The notes beneath the pieces were generated by a model. The model did no database searches. It had not been told where the DNA came from and worked only from the letters and a program-made list of their open reading frames with translations. Below, piece after piece: positions 1 to 8,176 of a stretch of 64,000 nt of DNA (position 1 is its first letter; every line of letters begins with the position of its first letter). The stretch is from Chloroflexota bacterium (GTDB lineage Bacteria; Chloroflexota; Anaerolineae; Aggregatilineales; Phototrophicaceae), in contig JAPOWG010000043.1 in assembly GCA_026707745.1 (NCBI GenBank), positions 1 through 64,000 of the forward strand, read 5' to 3'. The position numbers were made by a program, and so were the translations under genes.

Positions 1-31
1 GTCGACAAACGATCCTAAACTCGGCGCTGGC

Positions 32-50
32 GGTCAGTGTCTACGCGACC
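32..50 (+). repeat. 19-bp dispersed motif, copy 1
   Basis: The sequence GGTCAGTGTCTACGCGACC lies here in the gene-free first 184 bases. Exact copies occur at 40496-40514 (same strand) and 45074-45092 (opposite strand). A one-mismatch copy is at 28584-28602 (opposite strand), and an 11-12 bp partial copy is at 44988-44999. The motif begins with GGTC and ends with GACC. The other copies all sit inside intergenic inverted repeats; the context here is cut by the window edge. Nothing else is recognisable in bases 1-184. Confidence 0.7.
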
Positions 51-184
51 CTCGGCGTCCTCGGTGGTGAAGAAAACAATTTGATGCGATTGCCCTGAGC
101 CCATAGCTTGTGGCTTGGGAAAAGCGCCCCTGCTCCGTTACAATTCGCAGACCAAGTCGATTTCTCAAGGAGGAGGAAATGCCC

Positions 185-652
185 ATGGAAACACGAGCCG
201 AAATGATCGCGGCCATCCGCAACCTGCCCGCGCAACTGCGCGAAAAAGTCAGCGGCTTGACGGTCGAGCAGTTGACCACGCCCTACAACGAGGGCGAATG
301 GACGATTGCCCAAAATGTCCATCACCTGGCGGATACGCACATGGTCTGCATCCGACGCTTCAAGCTCATACTCACCAGCCCGGAATTTCATTTCACGCCT
401 TACGATGTGGACGCTATCGCCGAATATCCCGATGCCAAAGACGCCGATATCGAGCATTCGCTCAAGATCCTCGACGGCTTGCAAGCGCGCTGGGCGATCT
501 TGCTGGAAAACCTGAACGATGAAGAATGGGGCAAAATCGGTTATTCCCAGCGCGGCGACCTCAGCATCGAGGAACTGGCGCGAATCTACGCGCAGCACGG
601 GCTCAACCATCTGATTCAGATTCAGGACGTCTTCGACTGCATGCCCGCATGA
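185..652 (+). CDS. DinB/YfiT-like putative metal-dependent hydrolase
   Basis: A roughly 155-residue four-helix-bundle protein of the DinB_2/YfiT superfamily. Proteins of this superfamily are typically soluble, bind a divalent metal through scattered histidines, and often act as thiol-dependent transferases or hydrolases; the substrate here is unknown. The usual landmarks are present: a GEWTIAQNVHHLAD segment around residues 40-50 (first His ligand) and AQHGLNHLIQ near the C-terminus (HxxxH pair). I chose the ATG at 185 because AGGAGG (171-176) lies 8 bases before it; the ATG at 179 is in frame but too close. The stop overlaps the start of the next gene as ATGA, so the two are probably translationally coupled. 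Confidence 0.8.
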   Translation: METRAEMIAAIRNLPAQLREKVSGLTVEQLTTPYNEGEWTIAQNVHHLADTHMVCIRRFKLILTSPEFHFTPYDVDAIAEYPDAKDADIEHSLKILDGLQARWAILLENLNDEEWGKIGYSQRGDLSIEELARIYAQHGLNHLIQIQDVFDCMPA

Positions 653-1542
653 CAGCGACCTTTTTTATCATTGAGACCGCGCCGCAATTTGATTTTCGCG
701 GGACGGTATTCAGCCACGGCTGGTACATGCTGGCGCCCTGTTCCTGGGACGAGGAAACGGGGGCTCTCTCCACTATCTACCGGAGGGCGTCGGGTGCTGT
801 ACTGCGCCTGGAGCTTAGCGCGCCCGAGCGCCGCCTCCGGGTCGATTTGCCCGATTTGAACCGGCTCGGGGCGGACCTGCAACCCGAGATCGAGTCGCTT
901 GTCCGCCGTATGCTCAGCCTGGACTGGGACTTGCGCCCGTTCTACGCCGCCATGCGCGGCTTCGCTGGCTACGATTGGCTGGAAGCGGAAAAGCGCGGTC
1001 GCATCCTGGTAGGCGGGAGCCTCTGGGAAGACTTGGCCAAGGTCTTGTTGACGACCAACACTACTTGGGCCCAGACCGTGCAAAACTGCGCGCGGCTCTG
1101 TCAACTGGGTACGCCGCATCCGTCGCTGCCCGGCCGCCACGCCTTCCCCAGCGCCGGGCAAATCGCCGCGCTGGATTTTGATGTATTTGCGGAGGCGCTG
1201 CGCGGTGGCTATCGCAACGCCTATCTCTACGAGCTGGCGGGCAGAATCGCCAACGGCGGACTGGATTTCGACGCCTGGCTGTCGCTCGATAGCGAAGGCT
1301 TGTATGCAGCCGTGAAATCGCTCAAGGGATTTGGCGATTATGCCGCTGGCACCATCGCGCGCATGGCGGGTCACTTTGACAGAATCGCCATCGACAGCGC
1401 CTGTCGCGAGATGTACGCGGCGCTCCACAACGACGGCGTCAAAAGCAGCGACGCCGACATAGCTCGGCACTACGCCGCATTCGGGCAGTGGCGTGGTCTG
1501 GTGATGTGGATGGATATCATGCGCCGGCATTATGTGGTTTGA
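649..1542 (+). CDS. HhH-GPD family DNA glycosylase (AlkA/OGG1-like fold)
   Basis: A 297-residue base-excision-repair glycosylase. The diagnostic part is in the second half: a helix-hairpin-helix (SLKGFGDYAAGTIARMAG) followed after a short loop by FDRIAIDS, whose Asp fits the catalytic aspartate of the HhH-GPD motif. The position of the catalytic Lys of bifunctional OGG1/Nth enzymes is not a lysine, so a monofunctional enzyme is more likely. The first ~110 residues resemble the beta-rich N-domain of AlkA/OGG1 in size but I see no specific motif there. Substrate (3-methyladenine or oxidised base) is not determinable from sequence. The start overlaps the stop of the DinB-like gene by four bases (ATGA), indicating an operon of two. 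Confidence 0.8.
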   Translation: MTATFFIIETAPQFDFRGTVFSHGWYMLAPCSWDEETGALSTIYRRASGAVLRLELSAPERRLRVDLPDLNRLGADLQPEIESLVRRMLSLDWDLRPFYAAMRGFAGYDWLEAEKRGRILVGGSLWEDLAKVLLTTNTTWAQTVQNCARLCQLGTPHPSLPGRHAFPSAGQIAALDFDVFAEALRGGYRNAYLYELAGRIANGGLDFDAWLSLDSEGLYAAVKSLKGFGDYAAGTIARMAGHFDRIAIDSACREMYAALHNDGVKSSDADIARHYAAFGQWRGLVMWMDIMRRHYVV

Positions 1543-1708
1543 GCCGGACAAGCAACTCACTCTCTATTGCGCTCAAACAAACGGGGGGAACGTTTATCGC
1601 CACATTTGTAGCCGTATCGGCGATTCCGTCAATGCGCCTGGCCCGATAGGAGAGTGGGGGCGAGCTTGCCTCACAGTAAACTGAAGGATGACAAGGAGTT
1701 GTTCAGTC

Positions 1709-1870
1709 ATGCCGAAGTCAGCGTTTGAGATAACTGATGACACCAAGAATGTCTTCTATCACCCTACATCAAAAAGAGTGTATAGCGACGACAAGAATGC
1801 GCCGCCACTAAAAAGACGTACACCGAAGCCGACCAAGACGAAGTCAAAACGCGTTCAGACGGACGATTAG
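1709..1870 (+). CDS. small basic hypothetical protein
   Basis: A possible 53-residue protein beginning MPKSAFEITDDTKNVFYHP. The middle and C-terminus are rich in Lys, Arg, Thr and Pro and the last residues are acidic. AAGGAG at 1693-1698 stands 10 bases before the ATG, which favours this start over the in-frame one at 1688. I recognise no domain. It could bind nucleic acid through its basic stretch, but that is only a guess from composition. It stands alone, convergent with the S10 peptidase gene. Confidence 0.4.
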   Translation: MPKSAFEITDDTKNVFYHPTSKRVYSDDKNAPPLKRRTPKPTKTKSKRVQTDD

Positions 1871-1925
1871 CTGCTCAATCAATCAACTTACTTGAGTGGT
1901 TTGCCCTGGCAAACACTGTCATCAC

Positions 1926-3362
1926 TCAGGAACGGATAAAATGAGCCACATCTCGCTTGAGCTTGGCCAGCGATGCTTCGTGCAGGTACATCATGTGGCC
2001 CGCCTCGTATTCCTCGATGATGACATTGTCGCGCAAGCTGGCATCCAAACCCATGTGGCTTAATGAGTAGTATGCGGCGTGGAATGGCGTCGCCAGGTCA
2101 TAGTAGCCCTGCGCGACCAGCACTCTCATGAAGGGATTCTTGGCGAAGGCGGCCCGCAATCCCTCGCTGGTATCGGGAAACTGCCCACCTTCATATTTCC
2201 AGTTTCGATTCACTTCGGAGTTCATAATCTCATAATTGAGATCGGTCCGGTAGCCGAGCGCCTCCCGCACGTACTGGTTAAAGGTCGCGCTGTACGGCGG
2301 CGTGATGGCATGCGACGCCGGGTCGAAATCGAAGGTCTGCCCTTCCGCCGATGCCATGATGCCGACGAAGCGCGAATCCAGCCGTCCCACCGCTCGCTTG
2401 TCATCGCGCAGCAATTCCTTGCAAAAGCTCAAGATATTGATGCGCAGGTCAGCGCCCAGAACGAAACGTTCGCTCAAACCGGTGTAGCGAGACAATTGCG
2501 CCGCGACAGCGCCGCGCTCGTCCTCGGTTAGCCGGTCGCCTTTCGCCAGCGCCACCGTATAATCGCGCTCCGACCAGTCCGCCACTTCGCTTAAGAGTTC
2601 GCGCAGTTGCCGCGCCTGCAATTCCTCAGCCAGCTTGCCGTGATAGTGTGCCGTGGCGCAGTAACTGGGCAGGAATAGCGTATAAGGCAAATCATTTGCC
2701 TTGGTGAAACGCGCTGTCTGGAAGTTCATAATGGTGGAGATCAAGACCACGCCGTTGAAGGCGATGCCGCGGTCAATCAAGTGCCCGGCCAGTCCCGCGG
2801 CCCGGGTGGTGCCATAACTTTCCCCCGCCAGGTAAAGCGGCGAGGTCCAGCGCCGGTTGCGCGACAGATACAGCCGAATGAATTCGCCGACCGCTTCCAG
2901 ATCCGCTTCCAAACCCCAGTACTTTTGATTGTCATCGGGATCGCTGGCCCGCGAATAGCCCGTGCCTACCGGGTCGATGAAGACCAGATCGCCCAGATCG
3001 AGCCAGGTATAGGCATTGTCGATCAGCCGGTAGGGCGGCGGCGGCATGAAACCCTCGTCGCCCATCTCCACCCGCCGCGGACCCAGCGCGCCCATGTGCA
3101 GCCAGATCGACGCCGAGCCCGGTCCCCCGTTGAAGACGAAAATCAGCGGCCGTCCGGCCGGATCGGCCTCGCCCTCCAGCGTGTAGGCGGTGTAAAACAT
3201 CTGGGCGACGATTTTTTCGCGCGCGTCCTTGAGCGGCATCTTGCCGGTGGTCGCGCTGTAGGATAAGGTCGCGCCGTCGAGTTCGAGTTGGTGAGAGGTG
3301 ATGACGGGCGCTTCTTCTTTGATTTCGGGTTCCGGTTTAGGCTTGCCGTTGCTGTCGGACAT
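1926..3362 (-). CDS. serine carboxypeptidase-like protein, peptidase family S10
   Basis: A 478-residue alpha/beta-hydrolase of peptidase family S10. Near residues 72-84 is the FVFNGGPGSAS oxyanion-hole signature, at 180-184 the GESYG nucleophile elbow (Ser182), at 422 the Asp in YYDLATPFHAAY, and at 456 the His in YEAGHMMYLHE, giving a complete Ser-Asp-His triad. Family members remove C-terminal residues from peptides or act as acyltransferases. No signal peptide is visible: the N-terminus is hydrophilic and Pro/Glu/Lys-rich (residues 1-20), so the protein is predicted cytoplasmic, which is less usual for S10 enzymes. It is a single gene with its promoter in the repeat-bearing gap at 3363-3823. 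Confidence 0.92.
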   Translation of the reverse strand: MSDSNGKPKPEPEIKEEAPVITSHQLELDGATLSYSATTGKMPLKDAREKIVAQMFYTAYTLEGEADPAGRPLIFVFNGGPGSASIWLHMGALGPRRVEMGDEGFMPPPPYRLIDNAYTWLDLGDLVFIDPVGTGYSRASDPDDNQKYWGLEADLEAVGEFIRLYLSRNRRWTSPLYLAGESYGTTRAAGLAGHLIDRGIAFNGVVLISTIMNFQTARFTKANDLPYTLFLPSYCATAHYHGKLAEELQARQLRELLSEVADWSERDYTVALAKGDRLTEDERGAVAAQLSRYTGLSERFVLGADLRINILSFCKELLRDDKRAVGRLDSRFVGIMASAEGQTFDFDPASHAITPPYSATFNQYVREALGYRTDLNYEIMNSEVNRNWKYEGGQFPDTSEGLRAAFAKNPFMRVLVAQGYYDLATPFHAAYYSLSHMGLDASLRDNVIIEEYEAGHMMYLHEASLAKLKRDVAHFIRS

Positions 3363-3446
3363 GTTGCTGGCGTCTTTCTGCTGGTATCGCTTTGAATCAG
3401 ACTATAGCGTCGTTGGGTGATATGCGGCAATGGCGGGTTCTTTGGT

Positions 3447-3644
3447 ACTGTCTCCTTTTCGGTTGAAATACTTTTGCAGTCCTCGACATGAAAACCTAAG
3501 CCCAAAATACCAACGATCTGGTAGGGGCGACTCGGTGAGTCGCCCGATATTCATTCAGTTTCCACGCATCGGGCGATCCAGCGGATCGCCCCTACCGGCT
3601 GTTAGGTGGTGGTTGTTGTTTGTTTCAACCGAAAAGGATACACC
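3447..3644. repeat. 198-bp MITE-like element, copy 1
   Basis: This element fills most of the 461-base gap between the S10 peptidase and recO. It is bounded by perfect 16-bp inverted repeats, TCCTTTTCGGTTGAAA at 3453-3468 and TTTCAACCGAAAAGGA at 3623-3638, with weaker symmetry extending a few bases outward. Inside are two further hairpins: GGGGCGACTC...GAGTCGCC near 3524-3546 and GGGCGATCC...GGATCGCCC near 3569-3592. A second, diverged copy is at 28444-28666. It contains no convincing ORF. Size, terminal inverted repeats and the absence of coding capacity fit a miniature inverted-repeat transposable element or a large REP-like unit. Confidence 0.65.
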
Positions 3645-3823
3645 TCCGGTTCTTTGAGTGTGGCGAATTCCGTAGATATCACAGTACTTTAGCCACAGCC
3701 GCCAACTCCCTTAGGGCGATTTTCACGTTTTTCGCGACTTCTGACTTGCAGGCGGAATGGAATCCACCCCGCCCCTTACCTGATATAATTGACACGTCCT
3801 TACGAACAGCCAAAGCTCAGCCC

Positions 3824-4600
3824 ATGCCCAAAGCCCCGCGCCAATTCCGCAGCCAAGCCATCATCCTCAGCCGCCGCGACTTCGGCGAATCCGACCGCCT
3901 GCTGACACTCTTCACACCCGAGCGCGGCAAGATCCGCGCCATCGCCAAAGGCGCACGCAAGCCCAACGCCAAACTCAGCGGGCACGTCGAACTCTTCGCC
4001 CGCAGCGATCTGATGATCCACCGCGGGCGCAACCTCGATATCATCAGCCAAGCCGAATTGATCGACCCCTATCTCGGCCTGCGCGAGGACCTGCGCCGCA
4101 GCGCCTACGCCAATTATGTCGCTGAATTGCTCGATCGCTTCACTGCCGACGAAGATGTCAGCCAAAGCGAATTGTTCGAATTGCTGCATCTGACCTTGGG
4201 GCGCGTCGCCGACGCCGCGGACCCACGCCTGGCAACGCGCTACTACGAGCTGCATCTGCTGGACATGGTGGGCTTTCGACCTGAATTGACGGCATGCGTC
4301 TTGACGCGCGCCGAACTGCTGCCCGAGGCTCAGTTCTTCAGTAACGAAGAGGGCGGCGTGGTCAGCCGCGCCGCCGCCGCGCGACTGGGCGCAGCTTTGG
4401 TATCGCTGGAGATCGAGACCTTGAAAATTCTACGGCACCTGCAGCGCAGCGCCGGCGATTACGATCAGGTGGCGAGCTTGCGCCTTTCGCCAGGGCAACA
4501 CGCGGGTGTCGAGCGCATTCTGCTGGGGTATATCATGCATTTGCTGGAGAGCAAATTGCAGAGCGTCGACTTCATCCGGCGCGTGCGGCCCTTCAAATAG
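3824..4600 (+). CDS. recO: DNA repair protein RecO
   Basis: A 259-residue RecO homologue (E. coli RecO is 242). RecO works with RecR, and RecF in many bacteria, to displace SSB and load RecA at gapped DNA. The N-terminal OB-fold is clear (RSQAIILSRRDFGESDRLLTL, then GKIRAIAKGARKP), and the helical C-terminal domain follows. In many bacteria the C-terminal part holds a four-Cys zinc finger; here only one Cys remains (LTACVLTRAELLPEAQFF), so the finger is degenerate. The ATG at 3824 matches the usual RecO N-terminus; the reading frame is open further upstream but that part is not RecO-like. No strong ribosome-binding site is visible. TATAAT at 3784-3789 could be a -10 box, though no good -35 goes with it. 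Confidence 0.93.
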   Translation: MPKAPRQFRSQAIILSRRDFGESDRLLTLFTPERGKIRAIAKGARKPNAKLSGHVELFARSDLMIHRGRNLDIISQAELIDPYLGLREDLRRSAYANYVAELLDRFTADEDVSQSELFELLHLTLGRVADAADPRLATRYYELHLLDMVGFRPELTACVLTRAELLPEAQFFSNEEGGVVSRAAAARLGAALVSLEIETLKILRHLQRSAGDYDQVASLRLSPGQHAGVERILLGYIMHLLESKLQSVDFIRRVRPFK

Positions 4601-4637
4601 GGCATACTCGCGCTGAAACCGACAAATCTAGAGTTGC

Positions 4638-4925
4638 TCAATCAGCAGTATCGTCAGTTTCGGGAGTTAAGCCCATGCTTCTCGGTGCGGCTAGCATATC
4701 CTTTATCGCAACCAGTTCCTCGAGTATGCGCGCTACCAGGTTTTCCAGATTGCTCAAACGATTAGAATGCTCGTTGAGAATAGCAGAGTGCTCGTTGAGA
4801 ATAGCGGAGTGCTCGTTTACCCGCCCTTCAATGGTACGCAGCAAACCTAAGGTCGCTGTCTGGTTCTCAATCGTGACAACTATCAGTTTGTCAAGTCTAT
4901 CGATCCGAAGATCCTGCGTTTCCAT
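4638..4925 (-). CDS. small coiled-coil protein with NEHS repeats
   Basis: A 95-residue protein predicted to be almost wholly helical. Its central part repeats the heptad-like unit NEHSAIL three times (last copy NEHSNRL), flanked by leucine-rich stretches LGLLRTIEGRV and LENLVARILEELVAIKDML, as expected of a coiled coil. I recognise no family and assign no function; the coiled-coil protein at 30299-30700 is of similar style but is not clearly homologous. AAGGTGG a few bases upstream supports the ATG at 4925; a GTG at 4934 is the alternative. It converges on recO. Confidence 0.6.
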   Translation of the reverse strand: METQDLRIDRLDKLIVVTIENQTATLGLLRTIEGRVNEHSAILNEHSAILNEHSNRLSNLENLVARILEELVAIKDMLAAPRSMGLTPETDDTAD

Positions 4926-5002
4926 TGTTTCCACCTTGTGCCTCGTCTTCTTCTACGTCTAACAGATCGTGCATAGCGCTTAACCTACCGTATTTTAATA
5001 CA

Positions 5003-6106
5003 TCAAGATGGAAAAACCAACAATTTGCGATAAACCGCTACCGTTTCCCGCGCGATGCTGTCGTTGGTGAAAGTCGACAAGAATCGCGCCCGTCCCCGTT
5101 CCGCCAAATCGGCGCGCAAGGCCGCCCGGTCCTTGACGTCCCGGATGACGCGGGTCAGCGCAACCGCGTCGCCCTCGGGCACGATCAAGCCGGCATCGCC
5201 GATCACGCCGGGGATGGAGCCGCTGTCGCTGCCGATGACCGGTACGCCGCTCGCCATCGCTTCCACCAGAACGCGGCCGAATTGCTCTTTCCAGTTGTCC
5301 TGGGTCAACGACGGCAAGACCAGAACATCAATCTCACCGTATTGCGCCGGCAATTCGCTCGACGGCAACTGGCCGACGAAGGCGGCGCGATCGGCAATGC
5401 CCAGCGCCCCCGCCAGCGCCCGCATCTCGCCCAGCGCCGGTCCGCCGCCCACCAGACGCAGCCGCCAATCGCCATCCAGGCCCGCCAGGGCGCGCAGCAG
5501 GAGATCTACGCCTTTCGCCGGCACAATGCGTCCGATATAGCCGACGGTGAAGGGCCGGTCCGGCCGGGAGGACGCGGGCTGAAAAAGTGCGATGTCGGCG
5601 CCGAATTGCGGGATCGTACTTACCGGGCCGATATATCCCTTGGCGCGCAGCACCGTCGCGGCATCGTCAGTGCCCGCCAAGGCGTAATCCGCCCGTTGAT
5701 AGACCCAGGACTCGCCCCAGGAAAAGGGTGGCGGATACCTCCGCTTGATGTTTTGCCAGGTGAAAAAGAGCGCTTTGGCTCCGATTCGCCGCGCGTGATA
5801 CAGCGCCTGCCAAGTCGCCAGATTGTAAGGTTCCTCGTCGATATGAACGATGAGCGGCCGGAATGCGCTCAGTTCTCGCCCCAGCGTCGGATAGTAGTGA
5901 AAGTGGAAACTTCCGTTGAAACGAATCGGGATCGACTGCAACTGGTAACCGGCTGTGTGGGCGCGTTCCAGAACTTGTTCGCCGCGTTCGTCTTTCCAGG
6001 AGGGCGGCGCCAGAACTTTGAGGTCAATACCTTGTCTGGCGATCGCTTCCAGCTTGGGCTGATATATACCGACGACGCAAGCTTTGGAGAGCATCAAGAC
6101 GCGCAT
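5003..6106 (-). CDS. glycosyltransferase family 4 protein
   Basis: A 367-residue GT-B fold retaining glycosyltransferase. The N-terminal acceptor domain starts MRVLMLSKACVVG; the C-terminal donor domain starts around FTVGYIGRIVPAKGVDLLL and carries the EX7E-type motif in FGRVLVEAMASGVPVIGSDSG, which binds the sugar-nucleotide phosphate. Such enzymes transfer a sugar to a lipid or polysaccharide acceptor at the inner face of the membrane. The start at 6106 is chosen because GAGGGG lies 6 bases upstream and the sequence from there fits the family; the longer frame runs into the yccF-like gene. It lies 37 bases downstream of that gene on the same strand. Acceptor and donor sugar are unknown. Confidence 0.9.
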   Translation of the reverse strand: MRVLMLSKACVVGIYQPKLEAIARQGIDLKVLAPPSWKDERGEQVLERAHTAGYQLQSIPIRFNGSFHFHYYPTLGRELSAFRPLIVHIDEEPYNLATWQALYHARRIGAKALFFTWQNIKRRYPPPFSWGESWVYQRADYALAGTDDAATVLRAKGYIGPVSTIPQFGADIALFQPASSRPDRPFTVGYIGRIVPAKGVDLLLRALAGLDGDWRLRLVGGGPALGEMRALAGALGIADRAAFVGQLPSSELPAQYGEIDVLVLPSLTQDNWKEQFGRVLVEAMASGVPVIGSDSGSIPGVIGDAGLIVPEGDAVALTRVIRDVKDRAALRADLAERGRARFLSTFTNDSIARETVAVYRKLLVFPS

Positions 6107-6143
6107 ATTGTGCCCCTCGCTTCGTCCCTCCATACGTCGCCGT

Positions 6144-6527
6144 TTAGGTAGTCGGCGAACTGCCCAACTTGTAACTGAAGGGGAAAAGGGCCACCGGCAC
6201 CAGCTTGAAGTGTTGAATGGCGAAGGGAATGCCAAGCAGCGTAAAGGCCAGCATGATCCCGAATAGCAGATGCGTCAACGCGATCGACCAGCCCACCGTC
6301 AACAGCCAGATGATATTAAAAGCCATTGCCACACAGCCCGTCCCCGACCCGCCGCCATTGATGACCTTGCCGAAAGGCAGCAATACCATCACGCCGAATT
6401 GAATCGCTTTGATACCAAAGGGGATGCCGACAACCGTCAGGCAGAGCGCGAATCCGGCGAGGATATAGCTTAAGCTGGCTATCGCGCCCCCGAAGACCAA
6501 CCAGATGAGATTACCCAGCAGGCTCAT
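6144..6527 (-). CDS. YccF domain-containing inner membrane protein
   Basis: A 127-residue membrane protein of the YccF (DUF307) family. It shows the family's duplicated pattern: an N-terminal half with NLIWLVFGG, then VGIPFGIKAIQFG, and a second half with FNIIWLLTVGW, then LGIPFAIQHFKL; each LGIPF/VGIPF follows a hydrophobic segment. About four membrane helices are expected. The function of YccF is not established. GAGG 6 bases before the ATG at 6527 selects this start over the GTG at 6542. It is followed after 37 bases by the GT4 gene and probably cotranscribed with it. Confidence 0.88.
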   Translation of the reverse strand: MSLLGNLIWLVFGGAIASLSYILAGFALCLTVVGIPFGIKAIQFGVMVLLPFGKVINGGGSGTGCVAMAFNIIWLLTVGWSIALTHLLFGIMLAFTLLGIPFAIQHFKLVPVALFPFSYKLGSSPTT

Positions 6528-6551
6528 GACCGCCTCTTTCACTCTTCTTTA

Positions 6552-6595
6552 TAAACCGCGTCGCTCATTCGACAAGAAGGTTCATTATTATTTTT
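6552..6595. repeat. hairpin repeat AAACC-GTCG-CGAC-GGTT-ATTATT, copy A
   Basis: This is a short stem-loop immediately upstream of the yccF-like gene: AAACCGCGTCGCTCATTCGAC followed by AAGAAGGTTCATTATTATTTTT. A better-preserved copy stands at 23605-23645, upstream of parA, where both the inner stem (CGTCGC/GCGACG) and the outer stem (AAACC/GGTTT) are perfect. The T/A-rich tail makes it look like a terminator, but its recurrence next to unrelated genes favours a repetitive palindromic unit. Confidence 0.55.
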
Positions 6596-6735
6596 GGCGC
6601 GGCATTCTTGTGGACAATTCGCTGTCACCGAGCGGCTTTACTGATTATACGGGAAACCATGGGACAAGTATCAACGGACATCGCTCGCAAGCAAAAGCGT
6701 TATCAGGGCATTCCCCGTCGTGGCGGCGCGCCGGT

Positions 6736-7323
6736 CTATATGATTTTGAGCGGCGCTTGGTCACAGTCAGCGTGGGCGTCGTAGACCCGGAAACTCAGAT
6801 CCGGCAGGGAGAGTACGCCGTAAGTACAGGACGACGCTCTGGCGCATTTGAAGGTATACAGCGACCCCGGATTAACCAGACAGCCCCATTGCGTCTGCAT
6901 ATGCAGGGGCATATGCGTATGCCCGGTCACCAGCACATCGGCTTTCAGCGACCGCAAGACCATCTTCAAATATGTTTTTGACAAATGATCTTTGTACATG
7001 CCCCACATATTGTTGCCGGGCTTGCCATGGCACATGTAGACCGTCTTGCCCGCCAGTTCGCCCTGCCAATCGAGCGGCAAGCTCTTCAGATACTGCGTAT
7101 TCTCGCGGCGCAGTCCATAGACCCATTCATCATGGTTGCCCCGCGCCACGGGAATATCATGCTTGCGGATCAAGTCGACCACGCGGTCCGGCTCCGGTCC
7201 ACGCCCGACCAAATCGCCGGCGCACAATACCTGGTCTACGCGATGATGTCCCTCAAATCGACTGAGTACCTCTTGAAGCGTATTGTAGTCCGCATGTACA
7301 TCCGAAATGATTCCAATTTGCAT
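6736..7323 (-). CDS. calcineurin-like metallophosphoesterase (YfcE/MJ0936 type)
   Basis: A 195-residue phosphodiesterase of the compact MPP_superfamily group that includes YfcE and MJ0936. All metal-ligand motifs are visible in order: SDVHADYNTL (Asp8, His10), GDLVGRGP, GNHDE, MCHGKPGN and GHTHMPL. These place two divalent metals in the active site. The natural substrate is unknown; homologues hydrolyse model phosphodiesters or cyclic nucleotides. The ATG at 7323 is used; a GTG two codons earlier is possible. A long gap with an AT-rich dyad lies upstream. Confidence 0.9.
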   Translation of the reverse strand: MQIGIISDVHADYNTLQEVLSRFEGHHRVDQVLCAGDLVGRGPEPDRVVDLIRKHDIPVARGNHDEWVYGLRRENTQYLKSLPLDWQGELAGKTVYMCHGKPGNNMWGMYKDHLSKTYLKMVLRSLKADVLVTGHTHMPLHMQTQWGCLVNPGSLYTFKCARASSCTYGVLSLPDLSFRVYDAHADCDQAPLKII

Positions 7324-7926
7324 CCACACCAGACCTTAACCGTTCACTACAAGAGTTATTATACGTCAGCTTGGGTCCTATGTAGAGGCAAGAAATTGCT
7401 CAGGCGGTCTATTGACTCATTTACTTTGGTGCCGGGATGGCTTCAAACTTTATCCACCTGTCGGCGCTTTGACTACGGATCGGCTGAAAACCGGAGCAAT
7501 GAAATTTCACTGTTAATGAATAACCAAAGAACATAATACATTGTTATAGTATATTACTATAACATATTTTGATACAGAGTATCATTGGAGCGAGGCGAGA
7601 AGCTCTCAGTTTCGCTCCCCACCCGCCGGAAAGGAATACTTGCCTGCAACTGGATAGATAAAGCGAATAGATGAACTTGCGATGAAATTTGTTATCAACC
7701 GCTTGCATTCTTTGTCCGTTCTGTGATAAGCTATACATAGAAAATGCTCATCCTCAGCGCGTTTGCGCGCCTGGTACATCTTGGAGTTTCTTGTTTCACA
7801 ATGCTCAACCTGTGTTGGGCTGAGCGCAATGTAATACATAGATATTACTGTCAGGGCTTTCCGCTACCTGATAACAATTTGAATGTGGCGTGTGAGTTTT
7901 TGACTGTAACCGAGGGACGTTTACAA
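7324..7926. other. 603-bp intergenic region without a convincing gene
   Basis: No ORF here resembles a protein; those present are short and low-complexity or lack a start signal. The region is AT-rich between about 7500 and 7570, where a perfect dyad lies (7543-7563). Minor hairpins are at 7757-7772 (AGCGCG/CGCGC) and 7802-7825 (GCTCA/TGAGC). The region should hold the promoter of the minus-strand phosphoesterase and perhaps of the small membrane peptide at 7927. Confidence 0.5.
7543..7563. promoter_or_regulatory. perfect 21-bp AT-rich dyad
   Basis: GTTATAGTA and TACTATAAC form perfect 9-bp arms around a TAT centre, itself embedded in AT-rich DNA. The symmetry and size suit the operator of a dimeric repressor. 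It lies about 220 bases upstream of the phosphoesterase start (minus strand) and 360 upstream of the small peptide gene (plus strand), and no regulator gene is adjacent, so the target is unclear. Confidence 0.45.
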
Positions 7927-8034
7927 ATGGGGGGTACGACAATGACGATGCTGTTCTGGGTTTTGGCGGTGCTGTTACTGGCGGTTTTGGTTCTGGTGAT
8001 TCCATCCTTGGCCGGCCAACCAGCTCTCTTCTGA
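7927..8034 (+). CDS. putative single-span membrane peptide
   Basis: A possible 35-residue peptide starting MGGTTMTMLFWVLA. About 18 consecutive hydrophobic residues (LFWVLAVLLLAVLVLVIP) form one membrane helix, with a short polar tail. GAGGGA at 7912-7917 is 9-10 bases before the ATG, a plausible ribosome-binding site. The frame is open further upstream to 7744, but that part is not protein-like. I recognise no family. It could be a small regulatory or structural membrane peptide, or a chance ORF. Confidence 0.35.
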   Translation: MGGTTMTMLFWVLAVLLLAVLVLVIPSLAGQPALF

Positions 8035-8176
8035 ATTAGCGCATGTATTAGGACGAACTGACCGAAAACAATTGCAGTTTGTGTGTGGTTAAACCACGTG
8101 TAAGAGACTCCGCGCCTGTTGCGCGTTTGTCGGTTGCCGGGAACCGAGAATCACGTGAGCGATTGCAGATATTTGA

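Noticed and set aside
622..1560. Long minus-strand ORF opposite the DNA glycosylase
   Set aside because: It is the antisense of a gene with clear motifs, has no domain, and its codon choice looks like a shadow of GC-rich coding DNA.
4925..6151. 408-codon plus-strand ORF opposite the GT4 gene
   Set aside because: Arg/Gln/Gly-rich antisense sequence without motifs; the minus strand encodes a complete glycosyltransferase.
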